64,000 nucleotides of DNA from Helianthus annuus (GCF_002127325.2 NC_035448.2:10587480-10651479); one strand, 5' to 3'. Shown: positions 9,173 to 19,789, counted from the stretch's first letter. Numbers and translations: made by a program. The notes: generated from the sequence alone by a model not told the origin.

Positions 9173-11203
9173 TGATGTTTTGTTGAGTATGGGTATTATG
9201 AATCCTTGTTTCTGGATTATCTGGAACTGGAATATTTATACCCAGATTGTTGAAATTCAGATCAACAACTAAATCAATGCCCGGAATTGACGAAGAGGAT
9301 GATGCAGTAGCTTCAGCTGTTCTAGGGGCATCCACTGGAGGAGTACCCTCTGAAGTACCATGAACTGCTGTTGTTGGAGCTTCTTGATCTGCATCTTGAA
9401 ATTCATCATACTGAAGATTCGTTCAATTCGGTTGCATCATGAAAATCCTCATTCTCGAGAGTATTATTATTCACCAAAGATGGTTCTTGATTGACAAGAA
9501 TTGGACGAACCACTGGTGAAACTGTTGCATTGTCACTCTCGAAAAATATCCTTGCCGCAACACTTTCTTCAACGGCTTCAACATTGATCGAATTGAAAAA
9601 GTCATCGTACTCAAACATCCAAGGCTGACCAGGACATTTGACTGGCAAAGTGTGCCTTTGTACTCTGACCTCAGACCATTCCTCGACCCTTTTAGTCTCT
9701 AGATTCCAGACTCGTAAGTTAGGAGTGGCATACCCAAGAAAGTATCCGTCTATTGCTTTTGCCCCAAACTTTCCATTAGGATCGATGATTGTACATGGAG
9801 CTCCAAACGGTTCAAGATAAGACAAATCTGGTTTCCGTTTTTGAAGAAGCTCAAAGCAGGTCTTATTGTGCCTTTTGACTGTAAGGACTCGGTTCAATGT
9901 ATAACATGCAGAGGCCACAACTTCAGTCCAGAATGGAATGGGCAACTGCGACTCTACCAACATTGTCCTAGCAGTCTCGATCAATGTGCGGTTCTTACGT
10001 TCAGCGACGCCATTCTGTTGAGGAGTATAAGCTGCACTAAACTCATGAAGAATACCCTTTGAAGTGCAAAACTCCGCCATGGCATGATTTTTAAATTCAG
10101 TACCATTGTCGCTACGTATCCGCCTAACCTTCAATTTATACAAATTCTCAATCTGAATGATCAAGTTTTTGATAATACCAAAGGTTTCACTCTTGTGTGC
10201 CATGAACGCCACCCAAGAAAATCTTGAATAGTCATCAGTAATCACGAGACAGTATTGATCATTCCGAATGCTCTTGTGCTTGACAGGACCGAACAAATCC
10301 ATGTGCAAACGTTCAAGAGGAACTGCCACCGTGTTGATCTTCTTAGTAGGGTGCTTCTTCTTCGTTTGTTTTCCCTTCTAGCACGAAACACAGACGTCTT
10401 GAAGATGGAAGTTTTTAAGAGGAACACCATTCACCAATTCATTTGAAACCAAATGATTCATTTTGCGTAAGTGAATGTGACCCATTCGTCTGTGCCAAGA
10501 GATAGAGTCTTTTTCTGTGGCTTTGGAAACGAAACAAGTTGCTTGTGCAGACGTAGTAATAGCTTGGCTCATATCAAGGACGTACAAATCATTTATCCTT
10601 GGAGCTGACAAGAGAATCCATTTTTTTGGAATTTTGAAGCCGGGTTTCAGCACATAACATCCATTAGCATCAAAGTGTACTGAGAATTGCTTGTCACAAA
10701 TTTGAGAAACACTAAGAAGATTGTGATCAAGTTGTTGCACAAAGTTGATCTTGTCAAAGCTGACAATCCCGTTGGATATCATTCCTTCACCCGTAATATA
10801 ACCACCCTTATCTCCAGCAAAAGCAACATAACCTCCTCTAATAGATTTGACGTCGTAGAGAAGCTTCATGTCGCCTGTCATGTGCCTGGATGCCCCACTA
10901 TCAACAATCCAATGACTACTGATAGTTCCTCCTGGAACACCCTGCACATGAACTTAATTGATTAGTTGGAGATGGGGACCCAAGCCATTGATGATTGATA
11001 AATTGTGATGTTCCCCCTGATTCATTAACCGTTTTTGGTTTCCAGGTCTGTTTTGTTTTACCAGTGTTGTTCTTTAAAATTTTAACTTCATGGTTGTCTG
11101 AAGTTTTTGAATTTTCTGGTTTGACAGAAACAGATGTTTTGTTAACCACATCGGTTTTAATCGCCTTTTCAATTTTCTTGACCTGTTGGCGTCTCTGTTT
11201 CAT
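9173..11203 (-). pseudogene. Copia B pol: protease and integrase, frameshifted and truncated
   Basis: Three open segments follow the gag stop. Segment 11203-10916 is in frame with gag after one TGA. Segment 10947-10378, in a different frame, holds the aspartic protease site (WIVDSGASRHMTG) and the GAG-pre-integrase zinc site (SWHRRMGHIHLRKMNHL ending in CVSC). An in-frame TAG follows directly after CVSC. Segment 10329-9406 is the integrase core, with LHMDLFGP, IRSDNGTEFKN and TPQQNGVAERKN carrying the D, D and E catalytic residues. After a further frameshift near 9420 the reading frame resumes (YDEFQDADQEAPTT) to 9173, where element A interrupts it. RT and RNase H are absent from the window. 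Confidence 0.85.
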
Positions 11204-11221
11204 TTCCCTTTCTTTTACAAG

Positions 11222-14200
11222 TCAGGGATCTTGTTTTGCAGAAACAGATCGCTTACGGTCATTTTGGTCATGGGGAACATCAACTTTGCCTTTTTGTTTA
11301 TGAAGATATGGACAGTTTCGAATTATATGTCCAATTGTTCCACATTCAAAACATGATCTTCGTTCAACAAACCCCGAAGTATCATGTGATCGTCTTGCCG
11401 ATGATGTTGAGCTTTGTGATCCCGAGGTACTAGGTTTTGAACTACTTGGTTCATTTCTTTTCTGTACAGTTGCTTTCTTAACAAAATCTAAGTTAGATTT
11501 GTTTTCAAACGTTTCGATTTTGTCTGTTCCCGTCGATTTCACAAAGTTTACATTTTTGTTCTTCTTTTGATTCGGCTTCTTTTGTGCTTGAGCCGGTGTT
11601 TTTCCTTTAGACTTGGTGTGATTTTGCTGTTTCTGCACTGTTGGTAATTTCTTGTTGCCATATTGTTTTCGAATTTCGTCCTTTGGAATAGGAGGGCACT
11701 GTGTAACTGTAACACGTGGTCCTGTCTTTCCTAAAAACTTACTTGTCGAATTTTCAAAGACTTTACTAATTAAAGATTGATTGACATTCTTAATAGGAAA
11801 ATCTTTGTCAGAGTAGATTTTATCATCACCAACAAGAGTGTACAGCAAGTTCACACTCTCCGACCCTATTTCAGACGAGGACTCGATTGCAACAGTCTTA
11901 GCAGGTTTTGCAGAAGGCTCACATAGAATGTGATTCTCAAGAGGTATGTCCTCATCTTTGACTACCGCATCAGACTTTGCAGGGACAGCATCATCAGATT
12001 CATCATCAGAAGAATCAGCATCCTCAGTAATGACTGGAGGATCCTGATTCAGTTCAGCAGAAGACACACATGTATCTGCTGATACATCTGAATCTGATGA
12101 TACTTCTTTCTTGTATCCGAGCCCTGTAGCAAACTCCTTTACATCTAGAGGAACAGATGGTTCAAAGAACACTCTATCCTCCTCGTCAGGCATTGCATCA
12201 TAATTGTGTCTCACTGGTGGTGGACATTTCTTGTAACCTATGCATGTGACATCCCGTTTCTCTTTCTGAACGTCAATGATGTGATCCAACACATAGCTAG
12301 AGCTCAAATAACTGTCTAGCTTAAGTTGGATCGCCTCACTTTCTGTTTTCACACAAGCCATCTCTTTTTGCATAATCTCAAGGCGAGATATATACAAGTT
12401 AATGTCAGTTTGTTTTCTGGAAACCATTTTAGTTAACTCGGTTTTATCTTTCTTTAACTTTTCAATTACCGATTTAAACTCCTTTTCATGATTTTCATAA
12501 AACATATTGGCTTCAGTGCATTTTGAAAGATCCACGGTCAGCTTTTGATTGTGGATGAATGTCACATCATACTTCTCTTGCAAAGCCTCGTGTTTGCTTT
12601 GCAGTTCACACCACTTGGCATTCAATGAAACATGTTCGTCTTGCAAGTCAAACAAAGCAGCTTGTAAAGCATCATGTTTGCCTTGCAACTCAGACATGTT
12701 TGCCTCTAAATCAGCACATTTAACATGCAAACTATCACAATTAGCACAATTTATAGCAGTGGGTTCATCGACACATACCTGACTTGATGAACTGTCGACA
12801 TTAGCCATAAAGGCTGAATGGAGAGAAGACGAAGAATAAGCAGCTTGATCCACCAGGATAGATCTTCTTTGAGTTCCTGCTGCAGCTTCCTCCAAAAGCT
12901 CATCAATATCTGCATCGACTGACGCATTTGATGTCTCACCCACATGATCATCTCCTGAACTTGAGGATTCTTCATCTGAACTCCTGCTATATCCCAAAGA
13001 GTCTTCATCCTCAGAAGATTCACCACCATTGGCGGAAGATTCTCCACCACTGGTGTGAACTAAATCCTTAACCACTTCAGCAAAACATGTTGTTCCATCT
13101 GGAGCATCACCACTCAACTGGATTGACCAGTCACAACCTTCATCCACTTGAACCACAAGTGCCCGGTTGGCATTTGATGTTCCAGCTTGACTCTGGTTGT
13201 TGACAGGTATTAATGTACGTTCATTGTTCCTGTTCTGGTTATGCTGGTTGCCTTGGTTTCTGAAGGGGTTCTGGTTCCCGTGCTGTGCTGGCTTTGTACA
13301 TTCCCTTTTAAAGTGACCCCGTTCACCACAGTTGAAGCACTTTACTGCCTGTTTATCGAACCCATACTTGGTATCTTTCTTGCTTTCCAAGCTGGTTCTG
13401 CCAATACTTTCCATGAAATCCTTTGCGCTTCTTACTGCACTAGCAAAGGCCAACTTGATATCCATCAAGTCCATCTCTTCCTTATCAATCTGGCGATAGT
13501 CTTCTTGTGTCAGATTAATGTTGCCAATCTGACCTTCCACTAACCCACAGTACGCGCTCACTACAGTGTTAAGCAGCTCCATGTGTTCCCTTGCTACTTC
13601 TACACTGACCTTAGAGAGGCTTGAAGTGTCGAGCTGTACTGTATTTGGTTTCGATTGCTGACCAGCAGATGATGTCTCTCCATAACACGCTTGTTGTTGA
13701 GCAGGAGGAGGAGGAGGTGGTTGTATTGGATTTCCATACATGTCTGTGGTGGGAGCTGGCTTAACAGGAACTTGTACTGGATTGCCATACATATCTGTGC
13801 TTGTGACAAACACCGTTTGAAGTGGAGCATGTGGACCGGTTCTTGCAGACGAAGAACTGGAAGTTCCATAATACATTTCTGGATTTTGTGGCAATGGAAC
13901 TCTTTTTGCCTTTAATGTTTCCTCCTGATCCTTGTTTTCTAAAAGCTGCACGAAGTCGTTGATGTTTGTAGTTCTCAAAACTCCGTTATACTTCAAGATT
14001 TCCAAGAAACTATTCCATTGTGGAGGCAATGCATCAGCAAACTTCTTCACCACCTCTGCTGTAGTTGTCGCTACTCCAAAATTGTTCAACTCTGTAAGCA
14101 AGTGATAAAACCGGCTTGTCATGTCTCCCAAAGACTCCTTATCCATGCACGTGAAACCATCAAATTCTTTCTTGAGAAGATCATGACGCAATTGGCGTGT

Positions 14201-14782
14201 TGCTTCATTCCCTACTCCTCTGGTTTTTAACCCGTCCCACAACTTCTTCGTTGTCTTGAAACTGACAAACTGGTGGTAGATATCTTTGCTTAACGCCTGA
14301 GTGAGAATGGCGTATGCTTTCTTTTCCAGATCATATGTTTTCTTTTGATCTTCAGGAAGATCGGCAAACGTAGCAGTATCTGAAGCAGCAACCTCTATAG
14401 CTTGATCGAAATCTGTAGTGAAACGTATCCACAGTTCGGTATTTTGACCAAGAACGTATGTATGAAATCTATCAACCCAGTCCGGATACTCGTTTAAGTG
14501 CATCAACTTTGGAGGTCGATTCAAACTTCCGGTTTCGATTTCGCTCAATAAAATACTTTGAATGCTCGGAGTTTGATTTGATACTAATGCCCATTGACCT
14601 GACGATATGGCATTTGCCTGCGAAGATGTCGACACCGGAGACTCGGCCCATGAAGGAGATAGACTTGTATTTGTGTACTTTCCACTATCTGGAGCCGGTG
14701 TACCCCACCATGAGGGGGTTGAACCCGTACTTGTATATTTTCCACTATCTGGAGCTGGAGTTCCCCACCAACTCGGATTCAT
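11222..14782 (-). CDS. Long copia-type Gag with two CCHC zinc knuckles (element B)
   Basis: An open frame of 1186 codons starts at ATG 14782. The head has a direct repeat of PSWWGTPAPDSGKYT. Residues about 70-300 form the gag core with a conserved W/L pattern (KLWDGLKTRG). A first zinc knuckle, CFNCGERGHFKREC, lies near residue 480. It is followed by Gln/Asn-rich, acidic and Ser-rich stretches (about 575-625), a predicted coiled coil with LQxKHxALQ repeats (about 690-830), a basic Lys/Gln-rich segment, and a second knuckle, CFECGTIGHIIRNC, near residue 1145. It should package element RNA in cytoplasmic particles. It is much longer than typical copia Gag (300-500 residues). It ends at a TGA, after which the same frame continues for 96 codons, so the stop is either a recent mutation or a gag/pol boundary stop. 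Confidence 0.75.
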   Translation of the reverse strand: MNPSWWGTPAPDSGKYTSTGSTPSWWGTPAPDSGKYTNTSLSPSWAESPVSTSSQANAISSGQWALVSNQTPSIQSILLSEIETGSLNRPPKLMHLNEYPDWVDRFHTYVLGQNTELWIRFTTDFDQAIEVAASDTATFADLPEDQKKTYDLEKKAYAILTQALSKDIYHQFVSFKTTKKLWDGLKTRGVGNEATRQLRHDLLKKEFDGFTCMDKESLGDMTSRFYHLLTELNNFGVATTTAEVVKKFADALPPQWNSFLEILKYNGVLRTTNINDFVQLLENKDQEETLKAKRVPLPQNPEMYYGTSSSSSARTGPHAPLQTVFVTSTDMYGNPVQVPVKPAPTTDMYGNPIQPPPPPPAQQQACYGETSSAGQQSKPNTVQLDTSSLSKVSVEVAREHMELLNTVVSAYCGLVEGQIGNINLTQEDYRQIDKEEMDLMDIKLAFASAVRSAKDFMESIGRTSLESKKDTKYGFDKQAVKCFNCGERGHFKRECTKPAQHGNQNPFRNQGNQHNQNRNNERTLIPVNNQSQAGTSNANRALVVQVDEGCDWSIQLSGDAPDGTTCFAEVVKDLVHTSGGESSANGGESSEDEDSLGYSRSSDEESSSSGDDHVGETSNASVDADIDELLEEAAAGTQRRSILVDQAAYSSSSLHSAFMANVDSSSSQVCVDEPTAINCANCDSLHVKCADLEANMSELQGKHDALQAALFDLQDEHVSLNAKWCELQSKHEALQEKYDVTFIHNQKLTVDLSKCTEANMFYENHEKEFKSVIEKLKKDKTELTKMVSRKQTDINLYISRLEIMQKEMACVKTESEAIQLKLDSYLSSSYVLDHIIDVQKEKRDVTCIGYKKCPPPVRHNYDAMPDEEDRVFFEPSVPLDVKEFATGLGYKKEVSSDSDVSADTCVSSAELNQDPPVITEDADSSDDESDDAVPAKSDAVVKDEDIPLENHILCEPSAKPAKTVAIESSSEIGSESVNLLYTLVGDDKIYSDKDFPIKNVNQSLISKVFENSTSKFLGKTGPRVTVTQCPPIPKDEIRKQYGNKKLPTVQKQQNHTKSKGKTPAQAQKKPNQKKNKNVNFVKSTGTDKIETFENKSNLDFVKKATVQKRNEPSSSKPSTSGSQSSTSSARRSHDTSGFVERRSCFECGTIGHIIRNCPYLHKQKGKVDVPHDQNDRKRSVSAKQDP

Positions 14783-14824
14783 GTTTGATAAGAAAAATGA
14801 AGTCTATATGAATATCTCGAAAGG

Positions 14825-15175
14825 TGACAGCCAGCCGAAGGATCCCTTGATCGAAAGACAAGACAACACAAACTTGTTAAATTTAAACAGACAAGAATCG
14901 AAAGATAATACTTGTTCGAAGGATCAACAGTGTTCGAAAGATCACTGTTGAATTTCGAACAACGACTTCGAAAGATTCTCCAAGACGAAGGATCCTTATC
15001 TTTCGAATAATAACTGTAGCTCGAACAATATATCCTTCGGAAAGATTCCTTGGCTCGAAAGATAAATCACAGGCTTCGAAGGATGTTCGAAGGATCAATA
15101 TCTGTCGAACCTCCTTTAATCGAAAGATGATCTTTCGACTTCGAAGGATATCCTTCGATCTACTGACACAGCTGA
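14825..15175. repeat. TCGAAGGATC/TCGAAAGATC motif array in the leader of copia B
   Basis: About fifteen copies or near copies of TCGAAGGAT or TCGAAAGAT, in both orientations because the core TTCGAA is self-complementary. They are spread at irregular 15-30 bp spacing through the untranslated leader between PBS and gag. The same motif recurs in the U3 of this element and in element L2. Confidence 0.85.
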
Positions 15176-15533
15176 CACGAAAAGTGACAGGTTGGTGAAA
15201 AGGTGATGGGTTGGTAGAGATCTTTCGGCAGAAAGGTATGGTCAGACCATACTTTTTCACCAAAACCAATTTGACCAATAAAATATACTAAAAATGGAAA
15301 GATCTTATCCAGAAACCGGTCACCGGAGTAAGCCGGAATTTGGCCGGAAATGACCAAGCTTCTTAAAAACAAATTTTTAAGTTACCCAACCCGTCCTTTA
15401 ACACACCCGGTTAGTTTAGGACACGTTTTTACGTCAAGAAATGCGAGAAAAACACTAAAAACGGGTGCTAAACCATGTGTCCAAACACTCCAAAGTCTTG
15501 TAAAAACTCGGTTTTAACAAGGAAAAGAGCCTT

Positions 15534-15546
15534 AGCTCTGATACCA
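15534..15546 (-). other. Primer binding site of copia element B
   Basis: TGGTATCAGAGCT on the minus strand, 2 nt from the LTR edge. It fixes the strand of the element. Confidence 0.8.
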
Positions 15547-15548
15547 CT

Positions 15549-16247
15549 TGTAGGTCCCTCGGAGGATGAGGTCAAACCTTAACCTTGTTATGTGAAACAC
15601 ACTAGCAAGTGTGGAATCCAAGCTAGAGTGCAAACCGAGATGAAACAAGAACAGACACAAGACACACAATATTCACCAATTAACACCACTTGTATTAATA
15701 CGTATGAAAGGTTCGGTTACAAGCTCAATGTTTACAAATCTGTTTTGTAAACTCTCTCTAAGTGTGTGTGTGTGTTCTAACAGAAAGATCTCTCTGTGTA
15801 TGTCTATCTATCTTTCTGTCTTGCTTCTCTATGAGTGTCTGAAATGAAGTGAACACACTACATGGGTATATATACCCAACACAGATTGTCTGGTCGAAGG
15901 ATCAGATAGATTGATCGAAGGATCATCTATCGATCTTAAACCTCTCGAAAGATCTACATATATCTCGAAGGATGATCTATCGAGGTCCATCATCATCCAT
16001 CGAAGGTTTATCTTTCGAGCTCATCGAAGGATCTAAACTATCCTTCGATGAGACATCCTTCGACACAGACATGTTACAGCCATTTTCTAACTGTTTGGCC
16101 AAGTCAAACCAGGAGGATGGTTGACTTGGTCAAACTTACAGGACTAACAAAGGACATCGTTTTATATCGTGACAAGATACAGACAAAGTACAGACACAAG
16201 TACACCAACATTGTTAAAACAATGTCTGGGACTAATTACTTATAACA
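15549..16247 (-). repeat. 5' LTR of copia element B
   Basis: The LTR begins on the plus strand with TGTAGGTCCC next to the PBS. The outer edge is placed at the CA at 16246-16247 (TTATAACA) because the minus strand then starts TGTTATAAG; this end is less sure because the other LTR is outside the window. A TATATATA stands at 15867-15874. The cluster of TCGAAGGATC motifs (15893-16066) lies immediately upstream of it on the element strand, i.e. in U3. Confidence 0.7.
15867..15874 (-). promoter_or_regulatory. Probable TATA box of copia B, with TCGAAGGAT array upstream
   Basis: A TATATATA within GGGTATATATACCC. On the element strand, about eight TCGAAGGAT/TCGAAAGAT copies (15893-16066) end about 20 nt upstream of it, in the position of a U3 enhancer. 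Function is inferred from position only. Confidence 0.5.
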
Positions 16248-16344
16248 TAAAAAATACTAATATACAAAATCAATAAATTATCAATGTATTACAAGACCAA
16301 AAATCATAACTACAACACCAAAATACAAATTTAAAGTAGCCACA

Positions 16345-16537
16345 ATGCCACATGATAAAAAGTTCAAAATAAAATATGAGAGGGTAGGAGGAAAACACGC
16401 ATGTGTGGATCTAACAGGGGTTTCTCCGCTTGTGGGCTTAGGGAGTAGTGCTTTCACAGTGGGTCAGGCTGCTTTAAAGGCTGCTTCAGGTAAGGTGATC
16501 AAGCATGAGAAAGCATGCCTTGACAACCAGCACGTGT
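16345..16537 (+). pseudogene. Fragment resembling a CVDLTG-type domain of plant RT-associated proteins
   Basis: One open stretch reads KYERVGGKHACVDLTGVSPL and continues to QAALKAASGKVIKHEKACLDNQHV. From memory this matches a C-terminal domain often found in plant proteins annotated as reverse-transcriptase-like or auxilin-like. The match stops at about 16536, where low-complexity repeat sequence takes over, and no RT motifs are nearby. It is a truncated fragment whose function cannot be stated. Confidence 0.45.
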
Positions 16538-16547
16538 ATTATTTTAT

Positions 16548-17290
16548 ATCCATTTTAAAATTACGTTTTTGCCCCCAGCTTGAAATAAAATTACGCTTTC
16601 TGTCCGTATCTTAAAATTACGATCTTGCCCTCAATACAAAATTACGACTTTGCCTGGCACTCTCCTATTGGACCAACCAGTTTATTATTTTATATCCATT
16701 CTAAAATCACGTTTTTGTCCCTATTTAAAATTACGGTTTTGCCCCCGGCTCAAAATAAAATTACGCTTTTGTCCCCAGCTCAAAATTACGATTTTTCCCT
16801 CTATTCAAAATAAAATTGTGGTTTTGACCTCAGCTCAGAATTACCTTTTCGCCTCCAGTTCAAAATAAAATTTTGGTTTTGCCCCCCACTTAAAAATTAC
16901 GATTTTGCCCTCTGTTCAAAAATGTGATTTTTCCCCGTTTAAAAATTACAATTTAGCACTCAATTCAAAATTACGTTTTTTCCGCGGTTCAAAATAAAAT
17001 TATGTTTTTGCCCCCAACTCAAAATTACGATTTTGCCTTCGGTTCAAAATAAAATTGTGCTTTTGCCTCAAGCTTAAAATTATGACTGTACCCTTAGTTC
17101 AAATTTATATTACGTTGTTATCCCAAGTTAAAAATTACGAATTTGCCCCTGTGAAAATTTACAATTTTGCTCCCAGGTTCAAATTGACAGTATTGCCATT
17201 ACTTTAGCTTTTGTCAAATTACGATTTTACCTCAGTCAAAAAATACAACTTTTCCTCAGTTAAAAGTTACAATATTGCTATTGTTTTAGT
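16548..17290. repeat. Degenerate tandem array of AAAATTACGNTTTTGCCCCC units
   Basis: About 25 imperfect units of 25-33 bp, each with AAAATTACG followed by a T-run and GCC(C)n (for example TTTTGCCCCCAGCTC). There are no stable open frames; the short frames here are by-products of the repeat. Confidence 0.85.
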
Positions 17291-17299
17291 TTTTTTATT

Positions 17300-17424
17300 A
17301 AAACTATAAAAGTGTTTTGTTTTAATTGGTTGACTCGATTTAATTGTTTTTCGTGTCAATGAGCTGACTAACACTCGCTTGTTATTCGACCATCGCCCCG
17401 TAACACGGGTGGGGCATCAACTAG
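17300..17424 (+). mobile_element. Helitron-like 3' terminus
   Basis: The sequence ends in a GC-rich hairpin (GCCCC at 17395-17399 pairs with GGGGC at 17411-17415), then ATCAA, CTAG (17421-17424) and a host T. This matches the hairpin-CTRR-T rule for Helitron 3' ends. The 5' TC end was not located, and no Rep/helicase remnant is visible. The tandem array to the left may be part of the element. Confidence 0.5.
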
Positions 17425-18355
17425 TGTAAATACAACAGGGACTATGGGCTTTTAGAGTTTACCCTAAATTTAAAAGATTTTTCCCATAAATATATGTATA
17501 TAAATTAAATAGAAACAAAATATATAATTTTAATTCGAATTTTGAATTGAATCGAATCGCAAACTATAAATTCGTATTCTCTTAGAATTAATTGAATTCG
17601 AATTCGAATTTTTGAAAACTAAAATTGAACCTTGATAATGGAATTCGAATCGAGTAGACTTTCGAATTTTTCGAATCCGATTCGATTACCGAACACCCCT
17701 ATTTCCAAGTTTCGAGTAAAAAAAATTACTCTAAAAAAATTAGTACTGTTAATTCTGCCCATGGATGTTCCCAACAGCACCTAAACTTATAAACATCTCA
17801 ATAACACAAATCAAGCCAGCTATATATGCATATGTGTACATACAAGCAAAGTACCAAACTTACGTGTAATTCCTCTAAACATACCTAATTATTTGATTAA
17901 CCTACCTATCTAATGTCCAAATATGTATCAGAAAAAAGTGGGTCATTAATTAATCATACCCAAGTACATAATATGAGTTTTCTGGGCAAGAATTAAAGAT
18001 ATTTAGCAATAAGCACACAGTGGGAACAATAAGTGTGTGCCTGTACATGCTGTTTGAGTTGTTTGCAACTTGATCCAAAGAGCTTCTTTTGACAATATAG
18101 TACACTCAAGCGGCATGCTGTAGCTAGTAAAGTGAATTGAAAAGAAAGCACTTATTAGGGTTCTATATGTTTATCATCTCGGTGTCATCCATCCCATCCC
18201 AGTGTGCGTAGTACATTCATTAGTAGTGTAGGACGTCTTCTTTTACATAATCCTTTCCTGAAAGCTACCCTAGAATTACTCCTATGTGGTCCTAAGAAGT
18301 GGTCAAAATACCAGTACGAAGAGATGTCAGGATAAATTAGGGTTTAGAATATAAG

Positions 18356-18446
<91 letters not shown>

Positions 18447-18460
18447 AGAGAGAGAGAGAA
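18356..18460. repeat. Compound (TA)n(GA)n microsatellite
   Basis: About 45 bp of TA run directly into about 55 bp of GA with one AGA interruption. Open frames across it are artefacts of low complexity. Confidence 0.95.
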
Positions 18461-19139
18461 TAAAGGTACATGTAAATATGGACAATATGGTATATAGAAG
18501 TGATATGTAAAACAGGGAATTTGAATGTTTAACAAGAAACGTGCTAGCAGTGACGAAACTTGAGATTTCCAACCAGAGGTCGAAAACGTATATATCTAAA
18601 AAAAATTCTATATGAAAACTACATATCGTACACTACTGAGCGAAAAGTTCAGGGGGTCACCCCCCCCCCCCCACTTCTATGGTGCGCCCATGCATGCTAG
18701 TTCTTGTGTGGCGGGATATAAAAATGGGAGAAGATAAAATAGGAAGTATAGTTTGAATTAGAAGGAATGTGGTTTTGACATGTGACAAAACTGAAAATAA
18801 TGGGGAAGAGTATTTTAGTCAATCTTATCTTCTCATTTTTTTTCTTTATCTGTAACTTCAAAACCTACTATTTTCAAAATCCACCATCTTCAACTTCTTC
18901 TTCACTTTATATCTCAATAATTACCACATCATAGTGCGATTTTTGTCATCAATCAATGATTCAAACACTCAATCAACGTGTTTTTTAACTTTTTTGAAGA
19001 AACCAGTTTAATTCATAAAATTTATCATTTTCTCTCGTGATTTTAAAGTGAAGCACTCGATTTCGTCAATCGTTGAAAAAATCCGAAGATACTGGCTTCA
19101 ATCCATGTAAGAAATTTTTGAATTACGTTTTACGATCTG

Positions 19140-19540
19140 TGTTTTTGAATTAAGTCATTGCGTTTTACAAAAAAAAAAATGAAAAAAACATTTTTTTTTG
19201 TATTTTCAGTCCATTTCATTTTAGAAACAACACATTTCTGTGTGTTTTTATTCCATTGCATTTTATAAAAAGATATTTCTTTGTGTTTTTAGTCCATCGT
19301 GTTTTAGCAACAACATATTTCTTGTGTTTTTTTCCATTGCGTTTTAGAAATTTTTGTTCTTAGTCCATTGCGTTTTTGAATTTTTGTTTTTAGTCCATTG
19401 CATTTTAGAAAAAAGACATTTATTTGTGTATTTAATCCATTGCGTTTTAAAAACAAGACAATTTTTACTTTTTTTGTTAATGGCGTTTTAGAAAAAATCA
19501 TTTTTATGCGTTTTGTCCATTGCGTTTTACGCATCTGGTT
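19140..19540. repeat. Degenerate tandem array around TCCATTGCGTTTTAGAAA
   Basis: At least eight spaced copies of (G)TCCATTGCGTTTT(A)GAAA with T-rich or A-rich spacers, period about 40-60 bp. No coding potential was seen beyond repeat-derived short frames. Confidence 0.75.
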
Positions 19541-19789
19541 TCGTTTTTTTTTAAATATAGCTATATTATACTCGTTTTAAAGATGAAAACGCTCGTTTTT
19601 TTTTTTTGCAATTTTTATTAAAAAATAATTTTGTATAAAATAGTTATTAACATTTTAAAAATGGGGGGATTAGAGGAGAGAAACTATTGTAATGGATGTA
19701 CTAAAATACCCCTTAGTAAACCCACGCGCCTCTTTTTTTTGTTCAGTTCCACCCATTTAATCTTAGCCATTGATTACTAAATCGATGGT

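Larger units (their letters stand above)
9173..16247 (-). mobile_element. Ty1/copia element B, 5' part, cut by element A
   Basis: Read leftward, the order is 5' LTR (16247-15549), PBS (15546-15534), leader, a long gag (14782-11222), then protease, integrase and the start of the RT-proximal linker up to 9173. There the LTR of element A begins in mid-frame. The rest of pol and the 3' LTR must lie left of the window. Protease before integrase before RT identifies the copia order. Several stops and frameshifts show the copy is not functional. Confidence 0.85.
17426..19784. other. Non-coding AT-rich stretch with simple repeats
   Basis: No gene was recognised. It holds a GAATTCGAAT-rich block (17550-17700), a C-run (about 18660-18675) within a short repeat-like segment, and the separately listed microsatellite and TCCATTGCG array. 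It is the pre-insertion neighbourhood of gypsy D. Confidence 0.6.

Noticed and set aside
16548..17290. CRISPR-like array
   Set aside because: Units vary throughout, there are no unique spacers, and the genome is a plant nuclear genome.
18344..18572. Open frames rich in Leu-Ser and Ile-Tyr
   Set aside because: They are translations of the TA/GA microsatellite.
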